Part shown: piece after piece, positions 1-8,528 of the stretch | Numbering within the stretch: the stretch's first letter is position 1 | Layout of the letters: the number at the start of each line of letters is the position of its first letter | Position numbers and translations under genes: made by a program | From: Oceanospirillales bacterium | GTDB taxonomy: Bacteria > Pseudomonadota > Gammaproteobacteria > Pseudomonadales > Balneatricaceae | Assembly (NCBI GenBank): GCA_018223185.1 | Contig: JAAEYW010000002.1 | Span: forward strand, 124,001 to 188,000 | Length of the DNA: 64,000 nt | Direction of reading: 5' to 3' | Notes under the pieces: model-generated | Database searches by the model: none | What the model was told of the DNA's origin: nothing | The model's input: only the letters and a program-made list of their open reading frames with translations

Positions 1-2
1 AC

Positions 3-1574
3 TACCTGCTAAAGACACCGGATGATCATCTGATCTGGGATGTGGGCCATCAGAGCTATCCCCATAAGATTCTCACCGGGCGCAGGCAAGCAATGCTGAG
101 CATCCGTCAGAAGGACGGACTGGCCCCCTTCCCGCGCATCAGCGAGAGTCAATATGATGATTTTGGCACGGGTCATTCGAGCACGTCGATCAGTGCCGCC
201 CTGGGCATGGCTCTGGCGGACCGGCTTCAGGGGTTGCAACATAAAACAGTGGCCGTTATCGGTGATGGCGCCATGACTGCCGGGATGGCATTTGAGGCGC
301 TGAACCATGCCGCCCATACCAATGCCAATCTGCTGGTGATACTCAACGATAACGATATGTCGATCTCCCACAATGAGGGAGGGCTGGCCACCTATCTGGC
401 AAAAAACCTCAAGGATAAAATGGGCGCAACCACCGCAGCCCTGTTCGAAGCACTGGACTTCCACTACAACGGGCCTGTCGATGGCCATGATTTCAGTCAG
501 TTATTACCCGCCCTGCAGCGGTCGCTGACCAGCAAAGGCCCCCAGTTTCTCCATATCACCACCCTGAAAGGCAAGGGTTTCGCCCCGGCAGAGAAAGACC
601 CGGTGGGTTATCATGCCATCACTAAAATTGATCCGATCAAGCCGCCACCCGTCCAGCCAGCACTAAAACAACCCAGCTTCGCCAACATATTTGGCCGCTG
701 GATCTGTGATCTGGCTGAAAACGACTCCCGCACTGTGGCGATTACCCCGGCAATGAGTGAAGGCTCAGATCTGATCGAGTTCTCCCGGCGGTTCAGCGAA
801 CGCTTCTTTGATGTCGCCATTGCTGAACAGCATGCAGTGACCCTGGCGGCAGGCATGGCCTGCCGTCATATGAAACCGGTGGTGGCGATCTATTCGACCT
901 TTCTGCAGCGCGGCTATGACCAGCTGATCCACGATGTCGCTATTCAGAATCTGGATATCCTGTTTGCCCTCGACAGGGCAGGTCTCGTGGGAGAGGATGG
1001 AGCAACCCACTCTGGCTGCTTTGATATCAGCTATCTGCGCTGCCTCCCCGGCATGATAATAATGACCCCTGCAGATGAGCAGGAGCTGTGCAACCTGTTA
1101 CAAACAGGCTATGAACATCAGGGGCCTGCAGCAGTGCGTTATCCCCGCGGGAAAGGTTCCGGCACCCCGATCAAAACTCCGGAGCTAATCCCCCCTGGCA
1201 AAGCCCGGCCGATACGGAAAGGAGAAAGCGCAGCGATTCTCAACTTCGGCCCGCTGCTGAATGAAGCCAGAGCAGCCGCTGAGCAGCTGAATCTGACACT
1301 GGTGGATATGCGCTTTGTTAAACCCCTGGACCACCAACTAATCGATCAACTGGCAGCAACACACCCTCTGCTGATTACACTTGAGGATCACGCAATCAAA
1401 GGTGGCGCCGGTTCTGAGGTGAGTGAGTACCTGCATACAAAAAGACACAGCAACCAGTTACTCAGTCTTGGCATTCCAGATCGCTGGATTGAGCATGCGA
1501 CACGCTCAGAACAACTGTCAGAGTGCGGCCTCGATAGTCAGGGCATTATCGACTCAATACAAAGCTGGCTGTAA
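3..1574 (+). CDS. dxs: 1-deoxy-D-xylulose-5-phosphate synthase, 5' end missing
   Basis: Cytoplasmic thiamine-diphosphate enzyme that joins pyruvate and glyceraldehyde 3-phosphate to make DXP, the first step of the MEP isoprenoid pathway and a precursor of thiamine and pyridoxal. The frame is open from base 3, which reads YLLKTPDDHLIWDVGHQSYP, so the gene enters the window already started and about 100 N-terminal residues are missing. Visible family motifs are GDGAMTAGMAFEALNHA, NDNDMSISHNEGG, KGKGFAPAEKDP, the AIAEQHAVTLAAGMA glutamate region and GEDGATHSGCFD. The C-terminal transketolase domain is complete. It converges on ribA, with a shared terminator between them. Dxs next to ribA, pgpA and thiL is common in gammaproteobacteria. 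The assignment is secure. Confidence 0.96.
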   Translation, partial: YLLKTPDDHLIWDVGHQSYPHKILTGRRQAMLSIRQKDGLAPFPRISESQYDDFGTGHSSTSISAALGMALADRLQGLQHKTVAVIGDGAMTAGMAFEALNHAAHTNANLLVILNDNDMSISHNEGGLATYLAKNLKDKMGATTAALFEALDFHYNGPVDGHDFSQLLPALQRSLTSKGPQFLHITTLKGKGFAPAEKDPVGYHAITKIDPIKPPPVQPALKQPSFANIFGRWICDLAENDSRTVAITPAMSEGSDLIEFSRRFSERFFDVAIAEQHAVTLAAGMACRHMKPVVAIYSTFLQRGYDQLIHDVAIQNLDILFALDRAGLVGEDGATHSGCFDISYLRCLPGMIIMTPADEQELCNLLQTGYEHQGPAAVRYPRGKGSGTPIKTPELIPPGKARPIRKGESAAILNFGPLLNEARAAAEQLNLTLVDMRFVKPLDHQLIDQLAATHPLLITLEDHAIKGGAGSEVSEYLHTKRHSNQLLSLGIPDRWIEHATRSEQLSECGLDSQGIIDSIQSWL

Positions 1575-1599
1575 CGATCAGCCATCATCGCCGACAATC

Positions 1600-1640
1600 G
1601 AGCAGCTTACTTATAAGAGCAGCTATAAGAACAGCTATAA
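1600..1640 (+). repeat. short 12-bp tandem repeat after dxs
   Basis: Two adjacent copies of GARCAGCTATAA lie at 1617-1628 and 1629-1640. A longer, degenerate copy (1600-1616, same GAGCAGCTT start and TTATAA end) precedes them. The repeat fills the space between the dxs stop and the terminator hairpin. No function can be read from it. It may be replication slippage. Confidence 0.6.
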
Positions 1641-1668
1641 AAAAAACCGGCATACGCCGGTTTTTTTT
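1641..1668. terminator. bidirectional intrinsic terminator, dxs / ribA
   Basis: A CCGGC/GCCGG stem (1647-1651 with 1656-1660) around an ATAC loop is flanked by an A run on the left and a T run on the right. It can therefore stop transcription in both directions, after dxs on the plus strand and after ribA on the minus strand. Confidence 0.85.
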
Positions 1669-1669
1669 A

Positions 1670-2287
1670 TTATTCCTCTTCATCATCCTGAAAATGATGT
1701 TCGCTCATCAGGTGACCCAGCTTACCCATCTTGGTCGCCAGATACTGCTCATTGTGGCGATTTTTCCCCACCTGTAAAGGCACCCGGGCGGCAACATTCA
1801 GGCCATACTGTTCTAACGCTTTTACCTTACGCGGATTATTCGTCATCAGGTTGACACTGCTAACACCCAGATGTTCAAGCATCACCTGACACATACTGTA
1901 ATCACGCAGATCGGCGGCAAAGCCCAGTTTCTCATTGGCCTCCACCGTATCAGCCCCACCGTCCTGCAGGTGGTAGGCTTTAATTTTGTTAAGAAGGCCG
2001 ATACCACGCCCTTCCTGACGCAGATAAAGCAGTACACCACAACCCTCTTCACTGATCCGCTTGAGTGCCTCCTGCAGCTGGAAACCACAGTCACAGCGTA
2101 ACGAAAACAATGCATCACCGGTCAGGCATTCAGAATGGATGCGCGCCAGTACCGGCTTGCCAGAGTTCAGATCACCATAGGTCAGCGCCACATGTTCTTT
2201 TCCGGATGCCAGGTCTTCAAACCCAACCATTGTAAAGACCCCCCATGGGGTCGGCAGCTTGGATGATGCGACGTACTTTACGGACAC
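1670..2287 (-). CDS. ribA: GTP cyclohydrolase II (stand-alone RibA)
   Basis: Zinc enzyme that opens GTP to give 2,5-diamino-6-ribosylamino-4(3H)-pyrimidinone 5'-phosphate, formate and pyrophosphate: the first committed riboflavin step. At 205 residues it is close to E. coli RibA (196). The zinc cysteines are C54, C65 and C67 in [18 protein letters not shown], and the [16 protein letters not shown] substrate region is intact. The start is GTG at 2287, with AAGGAA (2295-2300) seven bases upstream. The protein ends in an acidic DDEEE tail. It stands apart from the main rib operon. Because the RibA-like half of the RibB-X protein at 7386-8504 lacks these cysteines, this is probably the only working GTP cyclohydrolase II in the window. 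Confidence 0.96.
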   Translation of the reverse strand: MSVKYVASSKLPTPWGVFTMVGFEDLASGKEHVALTYGDLNSGKPVLARIHSECLTGDALFSLRCDCGFQLQEALKRISEEGCGVLLYLRQEGRGIGLLNKIKAYHLQDGGADTVEANEKLGFAADLRDYSMCQVMLEHLGVSSVNLMTNNPRKVKALEQYGLNVAARVPLQVGKNRHNEQYLATKMGKLGHLMSEHHFQDDEEE

Positions 2288-2299
2288 TAAGGGATTCCT

Positions 2300-2339
2300 T
2301 CGAAAAATAAGGCGATTATTCTAGCAGTGATATCGCCTT
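2300..2339 (-). terminator. terminator-like hairpin just ahead of ribA
   Basis: On the minus strand an AAGGCGAT/ATCGCCTT stem (arms 2332-2339 and 2309-2316, 15-base loop) is followed by TATTTTTC, and only then by the ribA ribosome site. It could end the sensor-kinase operon, which stops at 2392, or act as an attenuator in a ribA leader. I see no FMN riboswitch core here. Confidence 0.55.
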
Positions 2340-2391
2340 TCACATACCCCTGTAATGGGGGCATTATCAGAATATTAAAGGTTGCGGTGTA

Positions 2392-3744
2392 TTAATTTTG
2401 CTTAGTCAGCTCAAGATCAGCACGGCGGGGCAACATGACCACCACTTTCAGCCCGCCTAATAACTCCGAAGAGTCGAGCATTATCCGGCCCTGATACTGA
2501 CGGACAATCTCGTTGATAATGCTCATACCAAGCCCATGCCCACTGGTTGACTCATCAAGCCTCTCACCACGGTTCATCAGCCGCTCCCGGGCCTCTGCAG
2601 GAACGCCAGGACCATCATCTTCGACGATCAGCTCCAGACAATGCTCATCCATATGCGCTTTAATGCAGATCTGACTCTCAGCCCATTTACTGGCGTTGTC
2701 CAGTAAATTGCCCAGCAACTCCACCAGATCATCCCGCTCACCCGGAAAATAACTTTTCGCACTGATATCCAGATCGAAGACCAGCGCTTTTTCCCGATAG
2801 ATCGCTTTCAGCGTCCGGATCAGCTTTTCAAGCTCGTCACCCACATAGATCCGCTGGCCCGGAAGGGCGGCACCGGCAATCCGGGCCCGGGTCAGCTCCC
2901 GCTCAATCATTTCGCGCAGTCGCCGGGACTGCTCTTTAATACCCTGCCCCTGAGGCACGCCCTGCTCAAGCAGAGTATCAATATGGCGATCTATCACGGT
3001 AAGGGGCGTTTTCGCTGCATGGGCCAGGTTGCCAACAGCATTGCGGGAGCGCTGTAACCGCAGCTCCATATTCTGCACCAGATAGTTAATTTCAGTCACC
3101 AGCGGCTCAATCTCGCGCGTATTGGTGGGTGACAACTGACGGATATCCCCGGACTTCAGCCGGGATATATCCTGCTTCACCTCTTTCAGTGAGCTCAGTC
3201 CACGGCGGATAATAAAGATCTGCAGCGTCAGCAGGATTATCAGACCAATAAAACCCAGCCCTGCCATTAACCAGCCCAACTGGCTCAGCGATTCCTCAAT
3301 CCGGCTGATATCTTCTGCCAGAACCACCTGAATCTCACGCCCCTGTTTCATAAAGGTTTTTGAGTAAACCAGTGTCGGTTTATTGTTCTGCTGCATCAGA
3401 CGGATATTTTCCTGGCCAATATCCTGTCCGGTTTCAGCCGGTATCTGACTATCCCAGAGCGAACGGGAAAAAAACCACTTACCATCCACCGCGACCTGAT
3501 AATAGTGCCCGGACATCGGCTGTTGATACACCGAGGAGGTGTTATCCACATTGATACGCCAGCCAGCGCCAATATCCATCTCAACAGCCCGCAGGACTGA
3601 ATACGCATCGCTGGTCAGACGGTCGGCGACAAATTCATAGGCCATCTGCCGCAGAAACCAGTTCTGCCCCACCCAGAAAAGGCTGAACATAATCAGTGTT
3701 ACGGCTATAAAATTAACATTAAGCCTGGACTGGATCGACCTCAA
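2392..3744 (-). CDS. PhoQ-like sensor histidine kinase
   Basis: Inner-membrane sensor of a two-component system. Residues 12-32 form the first membrane helix, about 33-156 a periplasmic sensor region, and about 157-179 a second helix. A HAMP linker follows, then the dimerisation/phospho-acceptor box NLAHAAKTPLTV with His242. The ATPase domain shows LLGNLLDNASKWA (N box), EDDGPGVP and GHGLGMSI. HAAKTPL resembles the PhoQ subfamily box. The start is TTG at 3744, overlapping the response-regulator stop by four bases (TTGA), with GGAG seven bases upstream, so the pair is probably translationally coupled. The ligand cannot be told from sequence. I do not name it phoQ because the sensor domain was not compared. 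Confidence 0.88.
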   Translation of the reverse strand: MRSIQSRLNVNFIAVTLIMFSLFWVGQNWFLRQMAYEFVADRLTSDAYSVLRAVEMDIGAGWRINVDNTSSVYQQPMSGHYYQVAVDGKWFFSRSLWDSQIPAETGQDIGQENIRLMQQNNKPTLVYSKTFMKQGREIQVVLAEDISRIEESLSQLGWLMAGLGFIGLIILLTLQIFIIRRGLSSLKEVKQDISRLKSGDIRQLSPTNTREIEPLVTEINYLVQNMELRLQRSRNAVGNLAHAAKTPLTVIDRHIDTLLEQGVPQGQGIKEQSRRLREMIERELTRARIAGAALPGQRIYVGDELEKLIRTLKAIYREKALVFDLDISAKSYFPGERDDLVELLGNLLDNASKWAESQICIKAHMDEHCLELIVEDDGPGVPAEARERLMNRGERLDESTSGHGLGMSIINEIVRQYQGRIMLDSSELLGGLKVVVMLPRRADLELTKQN

Positions 3745-4403
3745 CGGCGGACTCCGAAAACATAGCCCTGACCCCGTTTGGTAGAGATCATTTCGTGACC
3801 GATTTTTTTCCGCAACATCTTGATATAGGCTTCCACCACATTACTGTCATTCTCGGCGCAATCATCATACATATGCTCGACCAGTTGCAGCTTTGACAAT
3901 ACCCGCCCGGGATTATGCATCATATAGCGCAGCAGACGGTATTCGGTTCCGGTCAGCGCCACCTCTTTACCCTCGCGGATAACTGACTGAGTATTCTCAT
4001 CCAGTGTCAGTCCGGAGGTTTCCAGCTGCGACGTAATCTGCTGATTTGCCCGGCGCAGCAGTGCCGTCATCCGCGCCAGAAGCTCCTCAGTGTGAAAGGG
4101 TTTAGGCAGATAATCATCCGCCCCGGCATCAAAACCATCGACCCGCTCCTGCCAGGCACTGCGGGCCGTCAACACCAATACCGGAATATTATTCTTCTGT
4201 GCCCGCCAGTGGCGTAATACCTCCAGACCTGAGCGGTCAGGGAGACCAAGATCGAGAACCACCAGATCATAGATATCTTCCTTACCCATGATCTCACCAT
4301 CAACTCCATTGATCGCCAGATCGACCGCATAGCCATGTCTCGCCAGCGAAGCCTTAAGTTCAGGCCCCAGTGCGGCATCATCTTCAACTAACAAAATACG
4401 CAT
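3741..4403 (-). CDS. OmpR/PhoP-family response regulator
   Basis: DNA-binding partner of the adjacent kinase, 220 residues. The receiver domain has the acidic pocket VEDDAALG, phospho-acceptor Asp51 in VVLDLGLPD, the conserved threonine in VLTAR (Thr79) and Lys101 in LPKPF. A C-terminal winged-helix domain carries the LTGTEYRLLRYM and NVVEAYIKMLRKKIG signatures of OmpR-type regulators. It starts at ATG 4403 behind AGAGGAAG, 14 bases after the small PepSY-like gene, and its stop overlaps the kinase start. The operon order is therefore PepSY protein, regulator, kinase. Confidence 0.93.
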   Translation of the reverse strand: MRILLVEDDAALGPELKASLARHGYAVDLAINGVDGEIMGKEDIYDLVVLDLGLPDRSGLEVLRHWRAQKNNIPVLVLTARSAWQERVDGFDAGADDYLPKPFHTEELLARMTALLRRANQQITSQLETSGLTLDENTQSVIREGKEVALTGTEYRLLRYMMHNPGRVLSKLQLVEHMYDDCAENDSNVVEAYIKMLRKKIGHEMISTKRGQGYVFGVRR

Positions 4404-4417
4404 CTGCCGCTTCCTCT

Positions 4418-4744
4418 CTAGTCCTGAATCTCTAACACTACCGGGTCAACCACATCGCCATTGCGGGCATCGACATAGAGCATTGACACCATACCGTCCG
4501 GGCCAGCTATCTCCATCTCGTATATATAAAGCCGCTCTTTCTGTAACAGATGGGTATCAATAATTTTACCTTCCGACAAGGTGCTGACCAACTGCATCAG
4601 ATCATTCATCGAGAGAATCTCACCTGCCTGCACCAGCACCCGACACGCTTCAGCATCAAGCGTTTTTATCCCGACCCCTTCACTGTGCAGAGACGGCGAG
4701 ACCAGAAGGAATAAAAATACAATTTTAAGTATGAATGTCTTCAT
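4418..4744 (-). CDS. small secreted PepSY-like protein, first gene of the two-component operon
   Basis: A 108-residue protein with a signal peptide (MKTFILKIVFLFLLVSPSLHS). A short domain follows that includes QKERLYIYEMEIAGPDG and YVDARNGDVV, the pattern of a PepSY domain C-terminal strand. I chose ATG 4744 rather than the upstream ATG at 4774 because GGAG lies five bases before it and it opens directly into the signal peptide. Small periplasmic PepSY proteins are often encoded next to PhoPQ/PmrAB-like systems. Here it probably senses, tunes or is controlled by the downstream kinase. That role is inferred from position only. Confidence 0.75.
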   Translation of the reverse strand: MKTFILKIVFLFLLVSPSLHSEGVGIKTLDAEACRVLVQAGEILSMNDLMQLVSTLSEGKIIDTHLLQKERLYIYEMEIAGPDGMVSMLYVDARNGDVVDPVVLEIQD

Positions 4745-4760
4745 AGTGACTCCACTGCTC

Positions 4761-4786
4761 TCCGAAACAGCCATCAGGCTTTCGGA
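4761..4786 (-). promoter_or_regulatory. leader hairpin of the two-component operon
   Basis: A perfect 7-bp inverted repeat, TCCGAAA (4761-4767) and TTTCGGA (4780-4786), is extended inside by GCC/GGC around an ATCA tetraloop. It lies between the candidate -10 box (4790-4795) and the ribosome site of the PepSY-like gene. It could be an RNA structure in the leader or an autoregulatory operator. Confidence 0.45.
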
Positions 4787-4789
4787 GTC

Positions 4790-4795
4790 AGTATA
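4790..4795 (-). promoter_or_regulatory. candidate -10 box for the two-component operon
   Basis: TATACT on the minus strand, about 45 bases ahead of the PepSY-like start codon. No good -35 is seen at 16-18 bases, which would fit an activator-dependent, possibly autoregulated promoter. The rest of the 4745-4971 gap holds no gene. Confidence 0.35.
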
Positions 4796-4971
4796 CTGCG
4801 ATTCTGTCTCAGGACTTTCAGCAGCCGTTACGATTTCATCAATATACCCGTAACCCGCCGGAAAAGTTATCCGGGACTATATGAAAAGACTATCAACACT
4901 ATCTGAATTCAAACTGAAAACGAAGGAGGGGGCTGAGCGAATATAATCTGACGACGGCCGCAGAATAAAAA

Positions 4972-5445
4972 TCAGAAGGCCAGTGTTAACAGTTGCAGAC
5001 ACACCAACGCCATCAGACCCGCCAGCACATCATCCAGCATAATACCCAAACCACCGGCAACTTTTTTATCTGCCCAGCTGATTGGCCAGGGTTTTATAAT
5101 ATCGAACAGCCGGAACAGTACAAAACCGATAACAATCCAGAGCCATCCTGGTGGCGCTGCGAACATCGTTATCCAGTAGCCGACAAATTCATCCCAGACT
5201 ATCCCACCATGATCATGAACACCCATGTCTTCAGAGGTTTTCCCACACAGATAGATTCCCAGAACAAACGTAATCACTAATACAGAAGCATACCAGGCAA
5301 GAGAGAGAGGCTGAATCAGCAAAAACAGGGGGATGGCAGCAATTGTGCCCGCCGTACCCGGAGCCCAGGGCGAGGCACCACTACCCAGCCCGAATGCCAG
5401 AAAGTGAACCGGATTACGCCATACAGAAGCCGGGGCCTGATTCAT
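4972..5445 (-). CDS. pgpA: phosphatidylglycerophosphatase A
   Basis: Inner-membrane enzyme that removes phosphate from phosphatidylglycerophosphate to give phosphatidylglycerol. It has about 157 residues, the usual size. It shows the family's GLGSGASPWAPGTAGT motif, GGIVWDEFVGYWITM and FRLFDIIKPWPI, with several hydrophobic helices. ATG 5445 shares one base with the thiL stop (TGATG). A GTG three bases further upstream (5448) is equally possible. It is the last gene of the nrdR-rib-nusB-thiL run. Confidence 0.95.
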   Translation of the reverse strand: MNQAPASVWRNPVHFLAFGLGSGASPWAPGTAGTIAAIPLFLLIQPLSLAWYASVLVITFVLGIYLCGKTSEDMGVHDHGGIVWDEFVGYWITMFAAPPGWLWIVIGFVLFRLFDIIKPWPISWADKKVAGGLGIMLDDVLAGLMALVCLQLLTLAF

Positions 5446-6428
5446 CACATGTTGCCTTTATCAGAAAAATGATTGTAACCCTGAGGCGCTACAGGCCAGA
5501 CCTGCCCATCCTCAGCCAGAACAATACCCGGTGTAGCGGAGATCTGTCCGATGCAGGTCACATTAACACTATGATCACGAAGCGCCCATGCAAGTTTAGG
5601 CTCAAGCAGCGCCGGTACAGTAAAGCAGAGCTCAAAGTCCTCTCCACCGGTCAGAGCCCACTGCCGCGACTGCACTTCACCCACCCAATGATATAACTCA
5701 TGAGAGATAGGCAACTCATCCGGATTCAGCATCGCGCCAACCTGACTGGCCGTCAATATGTGGTTAAGATCGGCCAGCAGACCATCAGAAACATCAATCG
5801 CGGCGGTCGCAAACGGAGCAATCAGCAACGCCGTATCCAGACGGGGCTCGGGACAGAAAAACCGGTGCTGCAGGAAAGGCACCTGCTCGCCATGGATATT
5901 ATTGAGCAGTGTCTCCAGCCCTCCCCGGGAGTCTCCCAGAGTGCCGGTAACAAAGATCCGGTCGCCAGGACGGGCACCACTGCGTAGCAAGGCCTTGCCC
6001 GGCACGGTCCAGCCATGCACCTGAATACTGAGCGTCAAAGGACCACGGGTAGTATCACCACCCACCAGCTGCACTCCATGATGACGGGCCAGTTCGGCCA
6101 GCCGGGTACTGAACGCCCTCAACCAGATCTGATCGGTGTCTGGCAACGTCAGCGCGAGGGTGAAAAAAGCTGGGGTAGCGGCCATCGCCGCCAGATCGCT
6201 GAGTGCTGCACCCAGCAACCGCGAAGCCACTCTGTCGCCGGACGTGCCGGCCTCGAAGTGAACCCCCTCCACCATAGTATCAATGGAGACTACCATTTCC
6301 CGATCAGGTGGTGGTGCGATTACCGCACAGTCATCACCCACAGAGAGCCGGACAGAGCCGGAACGATCACTGCCGATATCAGAGAAATAGTCCCGGATCA
6401 GCCCAAACTCGTCTGTGGCCACGGTCAT
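5445..6428 (-). CDS. thiL: thiamine-monophosphate kinase
   Basis: Phosphorylates thiamine monophosphate to thiamine diphosphate, the cofactor needed by Dxs among others. 327 residues. Family marks are SVGDDCAVI near the N-terminus, SIDTMVEGVHF, GGDTTRGPLTLS, the AAIDVSDGLLADL metal/substrate segment and TGGEDFELCF. The start codon directly follows the nusB stop and the stop overlaps pgpA, so it is clearly co-transcribed and probably translationally coupled. Confidence 0.96.
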   Translation of the reverse strand: MTVATDEFGLIRDYFSDIGSDRSGSVRLSVGDDCAVIAPPPDREMVVSIDTMVEGVHFEAGTSGDRVASRLLGAALSDLAAMAATPAFFTLALTLPDTDQIWLRAFSTRLAELARHHGVQLVGGDTTRGPLTLSIQVHGWTVPGKALLRSGARPGDRIFVTGTLGDSRGGLETLLNNIHGEQVPFLQHRFFCPEPRLDTALLIAPFATAAIDVSDGLLADLNHILTASQVGAMLNPDELPISHELYHWVGEVQSRQWALTGGEDFELCFTVPALLEPKLAWALRDHSVNVTCIGQISATPGIVLAEDGQVWPVAPQGYNHFSDKGNM

Positions 6429-6905
6429 TTATTTACCGCGTTTAGCGTTTATCTCGGTCATACGTACCCGGGCAGCCAGTTTGTCCAGTATGCCGTTGAC
6501 ATACTTATGGCTCTCAGTCGCACCGAATATTTTCGCCAGATCAACACTCTCATTAATCACAACTTTATAGGGCACAACAATACGATAGATCAGTTCGAAA
6601 CTACCAATACGCAGCACGGCCCGTTCGATAGGATCAAGATCATCCAGAGCACGATCCAGAAACGGCTCATAAGCCCGGTCCAGCTCAGCGACGTTGGCAG
6701 GTACACCATGCAACAGCTCGTTGAACAGACTCAGATCGGTACCGGACATATCGTTATCCATACGGAACTGCAGTTCAATATCGCTGACCGAATTGCCGGA
6801 CATCTCCCACTGATAAAGCGCCTGCAGGGCGAAGCTTCGGGCCGCCCGGCGCATTTCGGTATGAGATGGTTTTTTCTGCTTTTTAGGCGCAGGAGTGTCG
6901 CTCAT
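6429..6905 (-). CDS. nusB: transcription antitermination factor NusB
   Basis: RNA-binding all-helical protein that, with NusE (S10), binds boxA RNA for antitermination in rRNA operons. 158 residues from ATG 6905, with a lysine-rich N-terminal extension (MSDTPAPKKQKK) before the core MRRAARSFALQALYQWEMSG. The C-terminal motif DLDPIERAVLRIGSFEL and NESVDLAKIFG are typical. An in-frame start further upstream would run into ribH and is rejected. The spacing of one base after ribH and zero before thiL marks it as an operon member. nusB with the rib genes is a widely conserved arrangement. Confidence 0.96.
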   Translation of the reverse strand: MSDTPAPKKQKKPSHTEMRRAARSFALQALYQWEMSGNSVSDIELQFRMDNDMSGTDLSLFNELLHGVPANVAELDRAYEPFLDRALDDLDPIERAVLRIGSFELIYRIVVPYKVVINESVDLAKIFGATESHKYVNGILDKLAARVRMTEINAKRGK

Positions 6906-6906
6906 C

Positions 6907-7380
6907 TTAAACCTCAAGCTGACGCAGCAGACTAACCATTTCCAGTGCAGACAGCGCAGCTTCTGCACCTTTATTGCCTGCTTTAGTACCGGAACGCTCA
7001 ATCGCCTGCTCAATAGAATTAACGGTCAGTATACCGTTCGCCACAGGAATACCGTACTCCAGAGACACCTGCGCTACACCCTTGGAACTCTCACCGGAAA
7101 CGTATTCAAAGTGAGGAGTACCGCCACGGATAACCGCACCCAGCGCGATGATTGCGTCATCTTTTTTCTGAGCAGCGATTTTCTGCACCGCTAATGGGAT
7201 CTCAAATGCACCCGGAACCCGAATCACGCGAATCTTTTCCGCTGCAATACCATGACGCTTCAGGGTATCAATGGCACCTTCCAGCAAGCTTTCTACAACA
7301 AAGCTGTTGAAACGCCCCACAACAATCGCGTACTGACCATTTCCGGTCAGAAAATCACCTTCAATATACTGAACTGACAT
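6907..7380 (-). CDS. ribH: 6,7-dimethyl-8-ribityllumazine synthase
   Basis: Condenses 5-amino-6-ribitylaminouracil with 3,4-dihydroxy-2-butanone 4-phosphate, the next-to-last riboflavin step. 157 residues from ATG 7380 ([10 protein letters not shown]). Recognisable are [47 protein letters not shown] with the catalytic histidine, and the [15 protein letters not shown]-terminus. Five bases separate it from the upstream RibB-X gene. Confidence 0.96.
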   Translation of the reverse strand: MSVQYIEGDFLTGNGQYAIVVGRFNSFVVESLLEGAIDTLKRHGIAAEKIRVIRVPGAFEIPLAVQKIAAQKKDDAIIALGAVIRGGTPHFEYVSGESSKGVAQVSLEYGIPVANGILTVNSIEQAIERSGTKAGNKGAEAALSALEMVSLLRQLEV

Positions 7381-7385
7381 ATTCT

Positions 7386-8504
7386 TTACTCTTCGCAAGC
7401 AATGTAATCGACAATCTCCAGGTCAAAACCTGAGATTGCATTAAATTTCATAGGTGAACTCAGCACCCGCATCTTACCTACACCCAGATCCCGCAGAATC
7501 TGAGAGCCGGTGCCTACCGTCAGATAGGAACCTGAAGCACTGATATTGTGCTGACGGATCTTTTTCTCAGTGTTGAGCATCTGATTCAGGGCATCGCCCA
7601 GATCAACACGCACACCGGTATCCAGCAGCAACACCACACCCTTACCCTCATCAGCCACTTTTTTCAGGGCCCGGCGCATGGTCCACTTCAGCTCCTCGCC
7701 CTGTGCCGCACCAACCACATCACGCAGCACCTCTGTACGCAGGTGAACCCGCACCGGAGTCGGCTCTTCAGGAGTAATATCGCCCAGTGTCAGCGCCATA
7801 TGGGTACAGCCCTGAATCTCATCCACATACGTGACAAAATTAAAGTCGCCAAACTCGGTTGGCAGACTCCCTTCACTCTCACGCATCACGGTATGTTCGT
7901 TAGTGGTCCGATAATGGATCAGGTCGGCAATGGTGCCGATCTTCAGATTATGCTTCTGCGCAAACTCTTCCAGATCGGGACGGCGCGCCATCGTTCCATC
8001 GTCATTCATAATTTCGACGATTGCCGCAGCGGGGGTCATTCCGGCCAGGCGCGCCAGATCACAACCGGCTTCTGTATGTCCGGCACGGCTCAGTACACCA
8101 CCGGGCTGAGCCATCAGCGGAAAGATATGGCCCGGCTGAACAATATCCTCAGGCTTGGCATCGGCACGAACGGCAGCACGCACAGTATGCGCACGATCTG
8201 CAGCGGAAATACCGGTAGTTACCCCCTCAGCCGCTTCGATCGACAGGGTAAAGTTGGTGGAAAACTGTGCGCCATTACTCTGCACCATCAACGGCAGCTT
8301 CAACTGCTGACAACGGTCACGGGTCAGCGTCAGACAGATCAGTCCACGGGCATGGGTGGCCATAAAATTGATATCGTCTGCGCGTACCATCTCTGCAGCA
8401 ATCACCAGGTCACCTTCGTTTTCCCGGTCTTCATCATCCATCAGGATAACCATTTTGCCCTGACGAATATCTTCGATCAGTTCCTGGGGGGTATTCAGTT
8501 CCAT
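7386..8504 (-). CDS. ribB: RibB-X: DHBP synthase with degenerate GTP cyclohydrolase II-like domain
   Basis: The N-terminal half (about 1-200) is 3,4-dihydroxy-2-butanone 4-phosphate synthase. It has the acidic [10 protein letters not shown] metal loop near residue 23, [12 protein letters not shown] and [13 protein letters not shown], and makes the four-carbon riboflavin precursor from ribulose 5-phosphate. The C-terminal half (about 205-372) has the length and fold pattern of RibA. However, the segment that should carry the zinc cysteines reads [20 protein letters not shown], with no C-x10-C-x-C. I therefore infer that the cyclohydrolase half is inactive. This matches the RibBX variant described in proteobacteria. 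The start follows the ribE stop by 24 bases. Confidence 0.93.
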   Translation of the reverse strand: MELNTPQELIEDIRQGKMVILMDDEDRENEGDLVIAAEMVRADDINFMATHARGLICLTLTRDRCQQLKLPLMVQSNGAQFSTNFTLSIEAAEGVTTGISAADRAHTVRAAVRADAKPEDIVQPGHIFPLMAQPGGVLSRAGHTEAGCDLARLAGMTPAAAIVEIMNDDGTMARRPDLEEFAQKHNLKIGTIADLIHYRTTNEHTVMRESEGSLPTEFGDFNFVTYVDEIQGCTHMALTLGDITPEEPTPVRVHLRTEVLRDVVGAAQGEELKWTMRRALKKVADEGKGVVLLLDTGVRVDLGDALNQMLNTEKKIRQHNISASGSYLTVGTGSQILRDLGVGKMRVLSSPMKFNAISGFDLEIVDYIACEE

Positions 8505-8528
8505 TAAACTAAAGCCTCTGTGGCCGCG

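Noticed and set aside
2288-2391. FMN riboswitch search in front of ribA and the rib operon
   Set aside because: I see none of the conserved RFN core blocks in front of ribA, nrdR or the RibB-X gene.
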